From positions 248,001 through 312,000 of the forward strand of contig NC_020187.1 in NCBI RefSeq assembly GCF_000315915.1: a stretch of DNA of 64,000 nucleotides. Reading direction: 5' to 3'. Shown piece by piece: positions 19,624-31,700 of this stretch. Within the stretch, counting starts at the first letter, position 1; each line of letters opens with the position of its first letter. Origin of the DNA: Henningerozyma blattae CBS 6284. Taxonomy: Eukaryota; Ascomycota; Saccharomycetes; Saccharomycetales; Saccharomycetaceae. Below the pieces are notes generated by a model. The model worked only from the letters and a program-made list of their open reading frames with translations. It did no database searches and was not told the DNA's origin. The position numbers and the translations under genes were made by a program.

Positions 19624-19930
19624 TGATGTTAGCTTGGAACCAACACTTAACTTTTTGAGTCCAAAATCATTAACTCAATTTCAAAACACAAGCACATATG
19701 CCCATTAATTAATTGAGCCTTATCAATTTCCGATATCTCTACTCTAAATTATAAACAATAATATACCACAATACTATACCACTGATATGGTAAACATTAC
19801 TTCTAACATAAAACGCATAGATATGAATTAACACGTGTATTAAAAGTCAGGCCTGAAATGAATCAATGAGTCAATAATGCTAATGCAAGAATGTTACTCT
19901 CATGATTAATATAACTAAATGATTAAGAAT
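19624..19930 (+). mobile_element. LTR-like repeat family C, copy 2 (partial)
   Basis: A second, diverged copy of the first 300 bp of family C, head-to-tail after copy 1. It is recognisable up to about 19930, where similarity to copy 1 stops. The order LTR-LTR without interior sequence suggests nested insertion or recombination. Confidence 0.45.
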
Positions 19931-21130
19931 TATGTTTGCGTACCATTTCCACCTTTTACGAAAGTGCTCAACTCGCTATCCGCGCCGAACATTGTCTTTA
20001 TGCGCCAGATATTGCACCCTCACTTTGTGAGGTTTCCCCACCAGTTATTGATTCTTATAGTGATGTTGTTATAGCAGTCTCCTATGTGTAGCACCGCCCC
20101 ATATCCTGTGTCTCTTGTCATAACTCTCCTCATTTTAAACATGGTTCTTTTTTGTTTCACTCTTCATCTTCTGGGTCATGGCGAGAAAGAATATTATCAG
20201 TTGTCTCTTCAAAATTGTCTATGATTTGGTTGTTTCTCTAGAGGTCATGGAACATCTAAGTGTCTTAGTAAGTCTGAGTGTAACGCGAGGTCTAGCCTAC
20301 ACCGTTCATGCCGTGAATAAGGCACCATCTTGTTCTCCATCGTCTATGTTTCGGTTCATTACATGTCTCGTTGCTTCCACTGACATCTCTGGTGCTTTGT
20401 CCTCTGGTAATCCTGTCTTTTTTCTCCTGTTGTTTCTAATTATGGGGTTGAATCTCAACTTCTTGTTGGCTTACGTCTCGAATCTTGTTGTCATTACTGT
20501 GGTATTTGATCCTCTTGGTCCTAAATCTTCTTTCAGTGCATCCTTAATTGACCAGTACAACTGGCCTACTTACCCAGTAACTCCCTTCAAGTGGAAAGAC
20601 ACTTGCCTGGTTTCGTTCAATGTACTGAAGCTACAACTTATCGTGTTAAAGTTTAAGGTAAGGTATGGAGCTTCCTTGTTTATATTGCTCCTTAATTTAC
20701 CGAATGTGTGATTGTCTGTTGACCTACTATAAAAGATCATCTGAATTCATTATTTATTCTGGAATTCTTTTCTGTTTCCGTTAATAGTCTATGTGAAAGA
20801 ACCTTGCCTGATTACTACGGTTTGGGATTTACTGAAGTCTTCGTTATATAGTTAGATTTGATACCTTATTCGGATCCTTTCGCTTTATTTTCAAAGGATA
20901 TTCGTGAAGGTTGTGCTGGAAAGGTTTCTAACGTTCCTCCTCCATATGTTCACCTTATTTGTAACCTATTTTGTTAGTCAAAAAAAAGACGAAAACTATA
21001 GAATAGTTGTAGCCATCTGTAATACATAGGGGTTCAATGATATCCTTTTGTGAAAAAGAGAATAGTTTCTGAATGACATCGTGAATATCGAGTTTATGGG
21101 TAAAAGTCTGTTCGAAGATGGCTTTAAATT
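19931..21130 (+). mobile_element. Possible decayed retrotransposon coding segment
   Basis: This 1.2-kb stretch has higher GC and CTT/TCT-rich texture than flanking intergenic DNA, which suggests former coding sequence, and it follows LTR-like DNA. One frame near 20108-20150 reads CVSCHNSPHFKHGS, the spacing of a C-X2-C-X4-H-X4-C zinc knuckle with the last Cys changed to Ser, as expected for a dead Gag. It is broken by stops. A 177-codon frame at 20178-20711 is hydrophobic and unlike any family I know, so I do not call it a gene. Confidence 0.35.
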
Positions 21131-22185
21131 AATCATAATCCATAACCTCCAACTTATGACTCCCTGAGAAGATGAGGAGCAAATCTAAAGCAACTGCATA
21201 AAATTGTATAATTTAATGATATCTTTACGTTCACCAGTAAAGATATGTGGTACCTTATATATTTCAGTAGGAGCATAATATGAAATTCTAAACAAAGGAG
21301 ACAAAATGAAACACGAATTAACACTAGTGAATTTTGGAGTAATTACTTTTTTCAGCCTTAATACTTCTTGACAACAATAAAGAATAAACCCAATCGAATA
21401 GAATCTCAAGAGAATTATATATCGTAAACAAAGGCTTTATTTATGTAAAAAGGATGGTACTTCTGAAGAACTGAAAATATATCGTATTTTTATAAGCATA
21501 ATTCCCAAATTATTAAAGGAGCTTGACCTGAAAACTAAGCAATTAACATAATACCATAAAAATGTATTTTTTGTAAATTTAAGAAAAGTAGTGAAATTAT
21601 TTTCCGGCAAATGCTTACCCCAGGTATGTTATGGTGTAAAAAATATTAAAGTTATTAAAGTTGAAAGACAGAGGTTAAAGGTTTCACTCCTCTTTTTAGT
21701 ATTCTCAATTAATTGTTAATAATAGTACCCTTAAAATAATAATAAAAAAAAGACCCTTTAACTAACAACTTTAGGGGAAAAAGCAAGAAAATTTTTAAAC
21801 CAGGTGATCGGATTAGGCATTACTTCCTGATTTAGAAACTCCGAAAACTTAGTATTGTATTCATTTTTGAACATTAAAGCTATGAACGAATATTTGATAA
21901 AATAAAAATTGAAGAAAATCTAAATGACGTACTTTTATTATAAATATCTTTCAATTACAGGAGGTTAAAACTTTAGTTTGGGTATGAAACTTTCCGGAAG
22001 CAGCAAGTTGAGAATGTTGCGTAGAATTCTCAAGAAGTGGGGTACTTGTAATATAATATATATATACTGTATTCCTTGTTTAAATTTAAACTTATATAGA
22101 GTTCTATTAAATAATATTTGAAAACTTTATATTCATTGAAAGAAAAAATAGTTTAAGTAAAAATAAACATAAAAGGAGATAAAAA
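21131..22185. other. Intergenic region upstream of PUT4
   Basis: AT-rich DNA, no gene seen. The right part is the PUT4 promoter, with a TATATATATA run near 22060. I found no clear Put3 site (CGG-N10-CCG). Confidence 0.5.
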
Positions 22186-24075
22186 ATGACACTTAAGGAT
22201 AATATCAGCCAAAAAATTGATGATAAAAACAGTTCCAGAAATGATTTTTCTTCAGTATCGAGTAATACAGAATATATTGAATATAAAGATGGAAATTATA
22301 TACTTGAGTATGATTCTAACAGTAGTTTGAGAATTGAAAAAGAAACCTTAACATTCAATTCAAGCAAATTAGAAGAATGCAAGATTGAAGATAAAATTTC
22401 AAACTTTGATTTAAGCCAAATTGGTTACAATGGAAACGAAACAATAATATCAGAAGAACTAATTAACGAAGACGGAAGGAAAAATAAGTTAAAACAAGGT
22501 TTAAATGCCCGACATATTCAATTAATTGCACTTGGTGGATGTATTGGAACAGGTTTATTTGTTGGAGCAGGAATCACATTAAATAAATGTGGCCCTGCTG
22601 GATTAGTTGCTTCTTATCTTATTATTTCTACAATGGTATATCCCATAATGAACGTCTTGGGAGAGATGGTATGTTACTTGCCCGGAGATGGTAGTGATTC
22701 TGCTGGATCAGTTCCTCATTTAGTGAAACGATATTTGGATGATTCTTTATCGTTTGCAGCAGGATGGAATTATTATTATTGTTTTGTAATGTTGGTTGCT
22801 GCTGAATGTACAGCTGCCTCTGGTGTTGTTGAATATTGGACTAAAGTTGTTCCCAAACCTGCATGGATTGTAATGTTTCAGTTAATTATATTTGGGTTAA
22901 ATATGTGTCCTGTTAGAGTTTATGGGGAATCTGAATTTTGGTTTGCCATTAGTAAGATTCTTTGTATTGTTGGTTTAATTATTTTATCATTTATATTATT
23001 TTGGGGTGGAGGGCCAAATCATGATCGCCTTGGATTCCGATATTGGATAACACCTGGATCATTCGCTAATACAATAACTAATGGATCATTTGGGAATTTT
23101 TTAGATGTTTATAAGGGGATTATATTAGGGGCATTTTCTTTTATTTTAGGACCTGAATTAGTTGTATTGCCAAGTTCGGAATGTAGTGATCCTAGAAGAA
23201 ACATTAAAAAAGCATCGAAGAGATTTATTTGGAGATTAATGTTTTTTTATATCTTGGGTACATTATCTATTAGTGTTATTGTTAGTTATAATGATCCGAT
23301 CCTATCTACTGCATTAATTCAAGATAAGCCCGGTGCAGGTTCATCACCCTTTGTCATTGGTATTCAAAATGCTGGAATTGATGTATTGCCACATATCATC
23401 AACGTATGTATATTAATCAGTGCATGGTCATCAGGAAATGCCTATCTATTTGCCAGTTCCAGATCTTTACAAACAATGGCTATCAACTCGCAAGCACCTA
23501 AATGCTTAGGGAAGATCAATCGATTTGGAGTACCATATGTTGCAGTGATTGTTTCAATTATCTTATCATGTATTGCATATTTGAATTGTTCTAAATCTAC
23601 CAGCGATGTGTTTAAATGGTTTACAAACTTAAGCACGATATCTGGGTTTTTAGGCTGGATAATTGTTTCTGTGACCTACTTAAGATTTCGTAAAGCTATT
23701 GAATATCATGGTATGAAAGATCGATTACCATATACAACTTGGGGTCAACCATATCTAATAATCTATTCATTAATAAGTTTTATTATCATTACGATTACTA
23801 ATGGGTTTGATATTTTAATACCCAGGAATTGGAATGTCAGTGATTTTATTGCAGCATATTTAACATTGCCTATTTTCTTAATGATTTGGATTGGACATAA
23901 ATTTTACAAGTATAGATTTAAGATATTTACAAGGCAATGTCGGTGGTGGTATCAAGTAGAAGATATTGATGTTATTACAGGATTAGAAGAAATTGAAATG
24001 GAGAGTGAAAAGTTTGAAAGTGAGTATGTGAAACCGGAAACCGTTGGGGGGAAATTTGTAGACTGGTTATTATGA
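22186..24075 (+). CDS. PUT4: Proline permease Put4
   Basis: A 629-residue YAT-family permease very close to S. cerevisiae Put4 (627 residues). A hydrophilic N-terminus of about 105 residues precedes 12 membrane segments. Put4-specific stretches include ARHIQLIALGGCIGTGLFVG, CYLPGDGSDSAGS, ECTAASGVVEYWTKVVP, GGGPNHDRLGFRYW and SSPFVIGIQNAGI. The tail has EIDVITGLEEIE-like sequence and ends FVDWLL. It imports proline, with alanine, glycine and GABA as minor substrates, across the plasma membrane, and is normally induced under poor nitrogen. No neighbouring proline genes are present. Confidence 0.96.
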   Translation: MTLKDNISQKIDDKNSSRNDFSSVSSNTEYIEYKDGNYILEYDSNSSLRIEKETLTFNSSKLEECKIEDKISNFDLSQIGYNGNETIISEELINEDGRKNKLKQGLNARHIQLIALGGCIGTGLFVGAGITLNKCGPAGLVASYLIISTMVYPIMNVLGEMVCYLPGDGSDSAGSVPHLVKRYLDDSLSFAAGWNYYYCFVMLVAAECTAASGVVEYWTKVVPKPAWIVMFQLIIFGLNMCPVRVYGESEFWFAISKILCIVGLIILSFILFWGGGPNHDRLGFRYWITPGSFANTITNGSFGNFLDVYKGIILGAFSFILGPELVVLPSSECSDPRRNIKKASKRFIWRLMFFYILGTLSISVIVSYNDPILSTALIQDKPGAGSSPFVIGIQNAGIDVLPHIINVCILISAWSSGNAYLFASSRSLQTMAINSQAPKCLGKINRFGVPYVAVIVSIILSCIAYLNCSKSTSDVFKWFTNLSTISGFLGWIIVSVTYLRFRKAIEYHGMKDRLPYTTWGQPYLIIYSLISFIIITITNGFDILIPRNWNVSDFIAAYLTLPIFLMIWIGHKFYKYRFKIFTRQCRWWYQVEDIDVITGLEEIEMESEKFESEYVKPETVGGKFVDWLL

Positions 24076-24279
24076 TTTGAATTGTCCTTTTTCTTTTTCT
24101 TTTTCAAATTATTTTTATCTCGCTCTGATTTTTCACTTATTTATATAATGTATTTATTTACTTATACAATTTGTCCCCTTCATTTAATTTTTTTTTTTTC
24201 ACTATTTTTTTTTTATAAAAAGAAATAATTATATATAATTAATTAATGATTATGAGATTTATGTAATGGGATAAAATGA

Positions 24280-25713
24280 TCAATGGCCTGACCATTCAAT
24301 AGAGTTCAAATCGATACCTTCTTGGACCATTTCCCATAGAGGAGATAATTCCCTCAAGTATTGGACCCTTTCCTTGACAGCGTTAATGACGTAATCGACC
24401 TCCTCCTCCGAGGTGAATCTGCCGATCCCGAATCTTATAGAAGAATGTGCCAGAGCGTCATCTTTACCCAAAGCATGCAAGACATATGAAGGTTCTAATG
24501 AAGCTGAAGTACAAGCAGAACCTGAAGATAAAGCGATATCTCTTAGAGCCATTAATAAGGATTCACCTTCCACGTAGGAGAAGGAAACATTGACACAACC
24601 AGGGTATCTATGTTCTTTGGATCCATTTAAAGAAGTATTGGCAATGGATAATAACCCATTCATCAATTTATCAGATAATTTCTTGATGTATAAATTATCA
24701 TATTCTCTTTCTTGAGCCATCAATCTCGCTGCTTCACCGAACCCAGCAACTAAAGGTGGGGCCAAAGTACCTGAACGGATCCCACGTTCTTGACCACCGC
24801 CTGAAAGTAAAGGTTCTAATCTAACTCTTGGTCTTCTTCTCACGTATAGTGCGCCGATCCCCTTGGGTCCATAAATCTTATGGGAAGACATTGATAACAA
24901 GTCGATATTCATCTTATTGACATCAATAGGTATCTTACCTAACCCCTGAGCTGCATCTGTATGGAAAAACACTTTATTCTTGCGGCAAATCTTACCGATT
25001 TCTTCTAAAGGTTGCATGACCCCTATTTCGTTATTGACGGCCATTACACTTACTAAACAAGTCTTGGGGGTAATTTTATTTTGTAAATCTTGTAAATCGA
25101 TCAACCCATTGGCATCTACTTCCAAGAATGTCACTTCAAATCCTTCATTAATTAAAGCTCTTGCGGCTTCAATGACACATTTATGTTCTGTTCTGGTAGT
25201 AATGATATGGTTTTTAGTCTTTTTATAGAATCTAGCAACACCTTTCACAGCAGTATTATTCGATTCTGTAGCACCTGAAGTGAAAATGATTTCCTTTTTG
25301 TCTGCACTAATTAAATTTGCCACATGTTGTCTTGCAGTTTCTATTTCATTATTTGTTTCCCAACCGTAAGCATGAGTATTTGAATGAGGATTCCCATACA
25401 GACCTGTATAAAACTTCAGCATAACATCTAAAACTCTTGGATCAGTAGGTGTGGTGGCTTGCATATCCAAATAAATGGGTCTTGTCCCATGACTCTTATC
25501 TTCCATATAAGCATGTTTCAACACGGGCGAAGCTGCAAGGTCGATAACTGGTTCTGAGGAATTAGACCTTATATTAGTTTGCTCGATAGCAGCAGTTTGT
25601 GTATCTGTATGAGTATTTAACGATACATTATGTTTCTTTAACACTGCAGCGGCAGCGGCTCCAGCATATGATCTCGTAAGAAGTGGTCTTGCTCTTGTGA
25701 TAATCCTTAACAT
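24280..25713 (-). CDS. NFS1: Cysteine desulfurase Nfs1
   Basis: A 477-residue class V PLP enzyme. The N-terminus [18 protein letters not shown] is Arg-rich without acidic residues, a mitochondrial presequence. The PLP lysine is in [10 protein letters not shown] (about residue 278). The catalytic Cys is in [16 protein letters not shown] (about residue 400). The C-terminus [21 protein letters not shown] is the conserved Isu-binding end. It releases sulfur from cysteine for Fe-S cluster assembly and tRNA thiolation, with Isd11 and acyl carrier protein. The PET8 and DCC1 neighbours agree with an ancestral YCL/YNL arrangement. Confidence 0.97.
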   Translation of the reverse strand: MLRIITRARPLLTRSYAGAAAAAVLKKHNVSLNTHTDTQTAAIEQTNIRSNSSEPVIDLAASPVLKHAYMEDKSHGTRPIYLDMQATTPTDPRVLDVMLKFYTGLYGNPHSNTHAYGWETNNEIETARQHVANLISADKKEIIFTSGATESNNTAVKGVARFYKKTKNHIITTRTEHKCVIEAARALINEGFEVTFLEVDANGLIDLQDLQNKITPKTCLVSVMAVNNEIGVMQPLEEIGKICRKNKVFFHTDAAQGLGKIPIDVNKMNIDLLSMSSHKIYGPKGIGALYVRRRPRVRLEPLLSGGGQERGIRSGTLAPPLVAGFGEAARLMAQEREYDNLYIKKLSDKLMNGLLSIANTSLNGSKEHRYPGCVNVSFSYVEGESLLMALRDIALSSGSACTSASLEPSYVLHALGKDDALAHSSIRFGIGRFTSEEEVDYVINAVKERVQYLRELSPLWEMVQEGIDLNSIEWSGH

Positions 25714-25814
25714 TGTGTATTATTCGTCTACTATTATTGTATATATATATTTTTTCTCTCCAATTTACATTGAATTATGACAGAAATTATTATATATTGT
25801 CAATAAATGTACAT

Positions 25815-25839
25815 GTATATATATATATATTATCGATAC

Positions 25840-25874
<35 letters not shown>

Positions 25875-25940
25875 TATAATAATAATATATAATAATAATA
25901 TATAATAATAATATATAATAATACTAAAAATAATAATAAC
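25815..25940. repeat. (TA)n and (TAA)n microsatellite
   Basis: An AT dinucleotide run followed by about ten AAT units and then four copies of a TAATAATATA-type unit, in the NFS1-PET8 divergent promoter. It is probably length-variable. Confidence 0.85.
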
Positions 25941-26047
25941 AAAAAAGCTATTTATCTAGGTATTTCCTATAGTGTGTCGATTCATTACCTTTGATTTTTT
26001 CAATTTGGTCCAGGCGTGATAAGTTTTTGCCGTGTGCTGTTCCGTCT

Positions 26048-26106
26048 ATAGCCGAGTGGGCCCGGCTTAGTAAGGGCAGCCCTGGCAACGGGCGATCCTC
26101 GGCTAT
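26048..26106. promoter_or_regulatory. GC-rich dyad in the NFS1-PET8 promoter
   Basis: ATAGCCGAG (26048-26056) and CTCGGCTAT (26098-26106) form a perfect 9-bp inverted repeat around 41 GC-rich bases, in otherwise very AT-rich DNA. CGG triplets continue to about 26125, as in sites for zinc-cluster activators. The role is unknown. Confidence 0.4.
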
Positions 26107-26359
26107 TACCGGAAGCTCGGACACCTGACTTTTGAAATTTTGAAATTTGAAATTTTTATTTTTTTTTTTCAGACAAAATCGCCCATCTCAACTTTGTGGC
26201 TTATTTAACACCAAAAGAGTACCTAAAAAAAAAAAAAATACTTTCCAGAAAGGCGCTCGCACTGGCGTCACAACGGGACAAAGGCGACACACTCGGAAAC
26301 CGGCGACACATATTCGTTCTCTAATACACTTTTCCCTTACTGCTACTCTACTCTTTCTC

Positions 26360-27145
26360 ATGAACCATTTCTCAACTGCTTTAGTAGGCGGTGCTTGCAG
26401 TGGAATGGCTGTCGACTTGATGTTTTTCCCATTAGACACTATCAAGACACGTCTACAATCTCCTCAGGGCTTTTTAGCCGCCGGCGGTCTTCGTGGGATG
26501 TACCGAGGAGTTGGTAGTACTCTAGCAGCTTCTGCTCCTGGAGCAGCTTTGTTTTTTGCTACCTATGATATGGTTAAACGTCATGGATCACAAGTTCAAG
26601 AGACTTGGGGGGTTCCAGCAGCAGCTGTTCACATGACTGCAGCAACTGTGGCGGAAGCCGCAGCTTGTTGTGTCCGGGTACCTGCTGAGGTTGTCAAACA
26701 ACGTGCTCAAGTAGGTACAAGATCCACATGGGCCACATTCCAATGGACATTACGTCATCAAGGTGGATTCCGTGGACTGTACCGTGGGTACGGCGCTACC
26801 TTGTTACGTGAAGTGCCGTTCACAGCGATCCAATTTGGATTGTATGAAGCACTTAGAGAAGCACGTGGTACACCTGCAGGTGTGGCGGGAGGTGTGGCGG
26901 GAGGTGCAGCAGCGTGGATCACGTGCCCGTTAGATGTGGTGAAGACACGTGTCATGCTTGCAGGAGATGCAAGCTCGGCGGCTGTTTGGAACAACGTGAC
27001 CGAGCTGTGGGCGTCACGTGGCATCCGGGCATTTTTCGCAGGTGCTGTTCCAAGGACATTATGGATTTCTGCTGGTGGAGCCGTTTTCCTTGGAGTATAT
27101 GATGCAGTGACAACCACTTTGAGAAATGACACAAAACCTCTATAG
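26360..27145 (+). CDS. PET8: Mitochondrial S-adenosylmethionine carrier Pet8
   Basis: A 261-residue mitochondrial carrier with three repeats. Their signatures are PLDTIKTRLQ, PAEVVKQRAQ and PLDVVKTRVM. GGLRGMYRGVGSTLAASAPGAALFFATYD is arranged as in S. cerevisiae Pet8, which imports SAM into the matrix and exports SAH. I start at MNHFSTALVGG (26360): the family protein begins there, and the 71 in-frame codons upstream (from 26147) are Lys/Phe-rich leader-like DNA. Composition is odd, since the second half is markedly GC-rich with a GVAGGVAGG tandem, unlike all neighbours. Adjacent to NFS1 and DCC1. Confidence 0.93.
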   Translation: MNHFSTALVGGACSGMAVDLMFFPLDTIKTRLQSPQGFLAAGGLRGMYRGVGSTLAASAPGAALFFATYDMVKRHGSQVQETWGVPAAAVHMTAATVAEAAACCVRVPAEVVKQRAQVGTRSTWATFQWTLRHQGGFRGLYRGYGATLLREVPFTAIQFGLYEALREARGTPAGVAGGVAGGAAAWITCPLDVVKTRVMLAGDASSAAVWNNVTELWASRGIRAFFAGAVPRTLWISAGGAVFLGVYDAVTTTLRNDTKPL

Positions 27146-27201
27146 AATAGATTCATGCATTGAAACGCAATATTATTATTAATATATTTTTTTTTTATTA
27201 T

Positions 27202-28308
27202 TTATCGACTCTGGATTATATACTGTTTGCCTACATGTCTTCGACGGGCAAATTTCATTATGAACGTATCAATCTTCATGTTACGTGTGTTTAGGTCCTT
27301 GACAAAGGGCTCGATTTCTTCTTGGAGCCACTGACTTTGGATTTGGAATAACATTTTGAACCGTTGTTTCGAATCCATGGGTAATATGTCTTTGGACAAG
27401 TACTTGATTTGTCCCTGAATACTATTTGGTTTGCAATAATGGCCTCGTAACATTTTCAAATCAATCTCAATAGACATGAACGGTGGGAACATGGATCTCC
27501 ATTCTTGAAGAAATTCTACATCTCTTATAGGATTTTTCGAGGCATATTTTTTCAATGCTTTAATTCCATACCAAACACCGATTTTTTTCTTATCGATTAA
27601 CCAACGAACTTCCTTGCCATTTGTATCTGTATTCTCCCTATGGAAAAATCTCTTTATTACACTTTCGATCACTTGGCTTTTTTCATTTTCATTCCCATCT
27701 TTTTGAACACTTTCTATCCCTTCTGCGATTAAAAATCCTTGAGATTCCATATCATACCCTTCAGCCATTAAACTCATTAATAAGATATGTAATACACTAT
27801 GGATATAATTCTCACCCAGTATACATACATGATTATCAATCACACATCCACATATCTCTTCCCATTCTTTTATACCTTCCTCCATAGAACATCCACTTTG
27901 ATTAATTAATTCTTCAAAATTACAACTATCAAGTTTTTCTTCTTCTTCTCCATCATATATAGGTATCACATTTAAATTGATATGTCCTTTAGTTAATCGT
28001 GTTTCATATTCATATGTACATTTACCATATCCCTTTATACAGTTATCATTCCCATTCAATTTTTCATCTTTACAAAGAAGTACAGTATTGGAATGATTCT
28101 TTTGTTTGATATTCCAACTCTTGTTTTTACTACATAAGATTACATCATCAACCATGGTTCCTTCATGGTCGGTTTGTACTTGTTTGAATTTCAATGCATT
28201 ATTATTGGATTTTAACGCGTCCAATAATTCAGGTGTTAATTGGATTAGTTTATAACCATGATCATATTCTAATTGAGAATACAGTGTTGTGTTATTATTC
28301 TCGTTCAT
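27202..28308 (-). CDS. DCC1: Alternative RFC subunit Dcc1
   Basis: A 368-residue protein similar in length and arrangement to yeast Dcc1 (380). The N-terminal half is beta-rich (YKLIQLTPELLDALK near the start, ILCSKNKSWNIKQKNHSN). The C-terminal half is helical and winged-helix-like, ending KFARRRHVGKQYIIQSR. With Ctf8 and Ctf18 it forms the clamp loader needed for sister-chromatid cohesion and fork signalling. It lies between PET8 and BUD3; in S. cerevisiae DCC1 (YCL016C) is flanked by NFS1 (YCL017C) and BUD3 (YCL014W). Divergent from BUD3, sharing about 420 bp of promoter. Confidence 0.93.
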   Translation of the reverse strand: MNENNNTTLYSQLEYDHGYKLIQLTPELLDALKSNNNALKFKQVQTDHEGTMVDDVILCSKNKSWNIKQKNHSNTVLLCKDEKLNGNDNCIKGYGKCTYEYETRLTKGHINLNVIPIYDGEEEEKLDSCNFEELINQSGCSMEEGIKEWEEICGCVIDNHVCILGENYIHSVLHILLMSLMAEGYDMESQGFLIAEGIESVQKDGNENEKSQVIESVIKRFFHRENTDTNGKEVRWLIDKKKIGVWYGIKALKKYASKNPIRDVEFLQEWRSMFPPFMSIEIDLKMLRGHYCKPNSIQGQIKYLSKDILPMDSKQRFKMLFQIQSQWLQEEIEPFVKDLNTRNMKIDTFIMKFARRRHVGKQYIIQSR

Positions 28309-28726
28309 ATTTGTATATTACCTCCTTCTTTTGGCACAATTCGAGAATCTGAAACTTTTTCTATTTATTTATTTATTATTACTTTTATTTACTATTATTT
28401 TTATCTTATTTTTTTTTATTTATTCATTTCGGAAATTTCAATAATCGCTTTTCCTTTTTTTCATTTATCTTTCCCATTCCGGTATTCACGTAAACATTGG
28501 CAAGATTCCAGATCTGCGTCTTCTTGGGTCTTTTGTGTAAACATTCATCAAATTTCATTCTATAGACATATTCAACCTTTATAAACAGATATATATATAT
28601 ATATATATATTATTTCACTCCACATACATATACATTTTTTCAAATAGAAAATTACAAAGAAAAAAAAATAAACAACTACAAACCCTCCTCTATTTCATTA
28701 CCCCAAACCATCATCAAGAATTAATT

Positions 28727-31700
28727 ATGCCTGATGATTCGATCACTTCTCAAGTGGATTTCACGAATAATACCTCGACAAATACAAACCCATTCTTAGC
28801 ACTTGACGACGATTCAGATGAAATTATCATCAATTTAAATAACAATTTATTACTACAAAATTCAGAAACAAATACAAACACTCTACAATATTTTGAAATT
28901 GAAAAAATTTCCAATGTTTTCTCTTTACAAGATGATTTGATTTGGGGCACAGTTTATTTCGCCATCTATGAGGAACAACAACCCCAGTCGGAATTGCCAT
29001 CTTATAACGCTTTAATCATTAATAAATTGGGGGTTTCATATTTCCATGATATAGATATTTCTTCAAATTCAATCTATTATCCTGCTGTAGAAAATGTTTT
29101 ACCCACTTGTAAAAATTTAATTGAAAGGAAATGTCTTGCAGTCACGCTTTTAAAAAGCTTCACTAATTTATCCAAAGATCAAATAAAATTATTGAAAAAT
29201 CCAGTTATAAATAATTTAGAATATGATAACATTTATACAGGTGAATTAGCTTCCAAGGCAAAACATTTATCTAATAAAAAAATGCAAATTTTCATTAAAA
29301 GATTAAATTCTTTATCTCTTTTACAAAATAGGCAAATCACTTCCACCTTATATGATGTAATTTATGAATCTACAGAAAATAAGATGGATTTAAATAATAG
29401 ATTGGTCTTCCATTTAGGTGAACAATTAGAACAATTATTTAATCCATTAACTGAATATTCTCCAGAACAAACAGAATATACTTATAAACAACCAGATACC
29501 CAGCCTCCAACACAAGAGGAATTAATGAAAACTCAGCCCACTATTTATTCCATCTGTGATGAATTATTAACTCTTCAAACAAATTTCACTCTTTTATTAG
29601 TAGAATTTTTGCAAAAATTTTTAATCACTTTAAGAGTAGAAGTATTAAATGATCAAATCCCCAATCTTTCCACTATAAAATTAAATCGTCTTTTCCCCCC
29701 TACAATCGATGAAGTAACAAGAATTAATTGTATATTCTTAGATTCTTTAAGATTAGCTTCTCCATATGGTCCATTAGAAATTTTAAAAGCTTGTAATGCA
29801 ACGATACCATATTTTTATAAAGCGTATACAAGGCATGAAGCTGCTACTAAGAATTTTAATAAAGATATTAAATTATTTTTCAAAAATTTTGCTAAAAGGA
29901 TTCCAAATCCTGAAATTTACACTGAAATGAAAATTGATACTATTATAAATGGTCCACAAGAAAAACTAATGAAAATAAAATTAATATTGGATAGATTATG
30001 GAATTCAAATAAAGATTGGAATAAAGATATTAACCATGAAGCTTATAAATATTATTCAAATACAATTGAAATTATAGATTCATTTGGTAGATTAGAAGGT
30101 CCTCTAAGTTCTTATAATACAAGAGTATTTACACCATCAGGGAAAATTTTAACTGAATTAGCCAAAGGTTGGCCACAAGAATTACAATATAAATGGCTTA
30201 AAAGACGTGTTGTTGGTGTGTTTGATATAATTAATGTCATTGAATCAGATACAAAATATGAAAGGCAATTGCTAGTGATATTCAGTGATTATTTAGTCTT
30301 TTTAGACATTTTGGATTCAAATTCTTATTATAAAGATGATATAAACGATCATAATAACAATCAACAGAAAAATACAACAAATAAAAAACCACTTTTATCA
30401 GATATTTTAATGAATTCTTTAATAAATGAAGTTCCATTACCTCCAAAGATACCAAAATTGGTGGTTAAAAATTTCACTTATATCGATAATGTTTCAGTAT
30501 CAATTTTTAATGATTATAAATTAAGGTTCGATATTTTGCACGATTCAAATGATATAGATTATTCCTCTTATTCCATAATAGTGAAACTGTTATCATCTCA
30601 TGGTGTTACTTCAAGAAAAATTTCAGATTTAATAACAAAGGCAACAATATTGGAAAAGGAAACCGCATTTCATTTATTTAAAGCAATAGACGCTAAATTC
30701 GATCTATATTGTACTGCACATGAATTGAATGCTTACGTTAATGAAAGAATAAAATCTAAATTTGCAATTTTTTTAAATTTATCACCAAATACTGAATTAT
30801 TACAGCAAAGTAATCTTTATATGGCAATTTTCTTAAGTTTTATTGATGAACCACAATTCGAAATGATTAAAGTTAATGTCATTACTATTGATGGTCATAC
30901 GGATGAATTTGAAATTCATTCAGATAATTTAATTGAAGTTTTATTAGATCAATTGAAATATAGTTTACCAAGATGTTATTCAAGCGTTGATTCGAGTATA
31001 TCAAATCAATTGGTAGATATTAATAAAGATTTATTAGTAACTTTATTAGATTCCTGGACTTCAAACTTAAATTTAAATACAAAAAACATCATCCCATTAA
31101 ATCAATCTTCAATTATACCCACTTCAAATAATATAGGGCCTGCCAATGATTCTACAATCAAAGACCATAAAAAGCAATTATCATATGGTACAATTACCAC
31201 TTTCAGAAGTTATAAAAGCGACATAAAAGACGTAGATGATACAAATGAGCAATTAGAAGCTGATAATAATGGTAAGCCAGCTCCTGAAGATAATGAAATT
31301 AAAACAAATAATTCGACTAGTAATTTAAATTATAATAAACCAAGTCTTAGAAATAATAGTACTTTGGCTGAGGCGTCAAAAATTGATAATTCAAAAAGAA
31401 AAAGATCTTCTTCAAAAGTAAAATCTTTAGTTGACATTGGATTAACTGCAAAACCAAATTCATCAAATTCATCAAAGAATGATTTGAAAAAACAAACTTC
31501 AGAGAAAAAGACAAGTGTGATTTCCTCACAAAGAACCAAACCAAAGAACAATTCATCACAATCACAACAACAGCCACAACAACAACAACAACAACAACAA
31601 CAACAGCAAAAGAACAAGAAGCAAAAAAAGGGTTTACTTGGTGCGTTTAAGGGAATATTTGGTAAGAAAAATAAATCACAAGCACAGAATTCTAAACTTT

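Noticed and set aside
20178..20711. 177-codon plus-strand frame as a membrane protein gene
   Set aside because: The hydrophobicity comes from T-rich codons in a stop-ridden retroelement-like segment; no domain or family is recognisable.
26147..26359. 71-residue N-terminal extension of PET8
   Set aside because: Family members start at the MNHFSTAL position; the extension reads A- and T-runs (KKKK, FFFFF) of promoter DNA.
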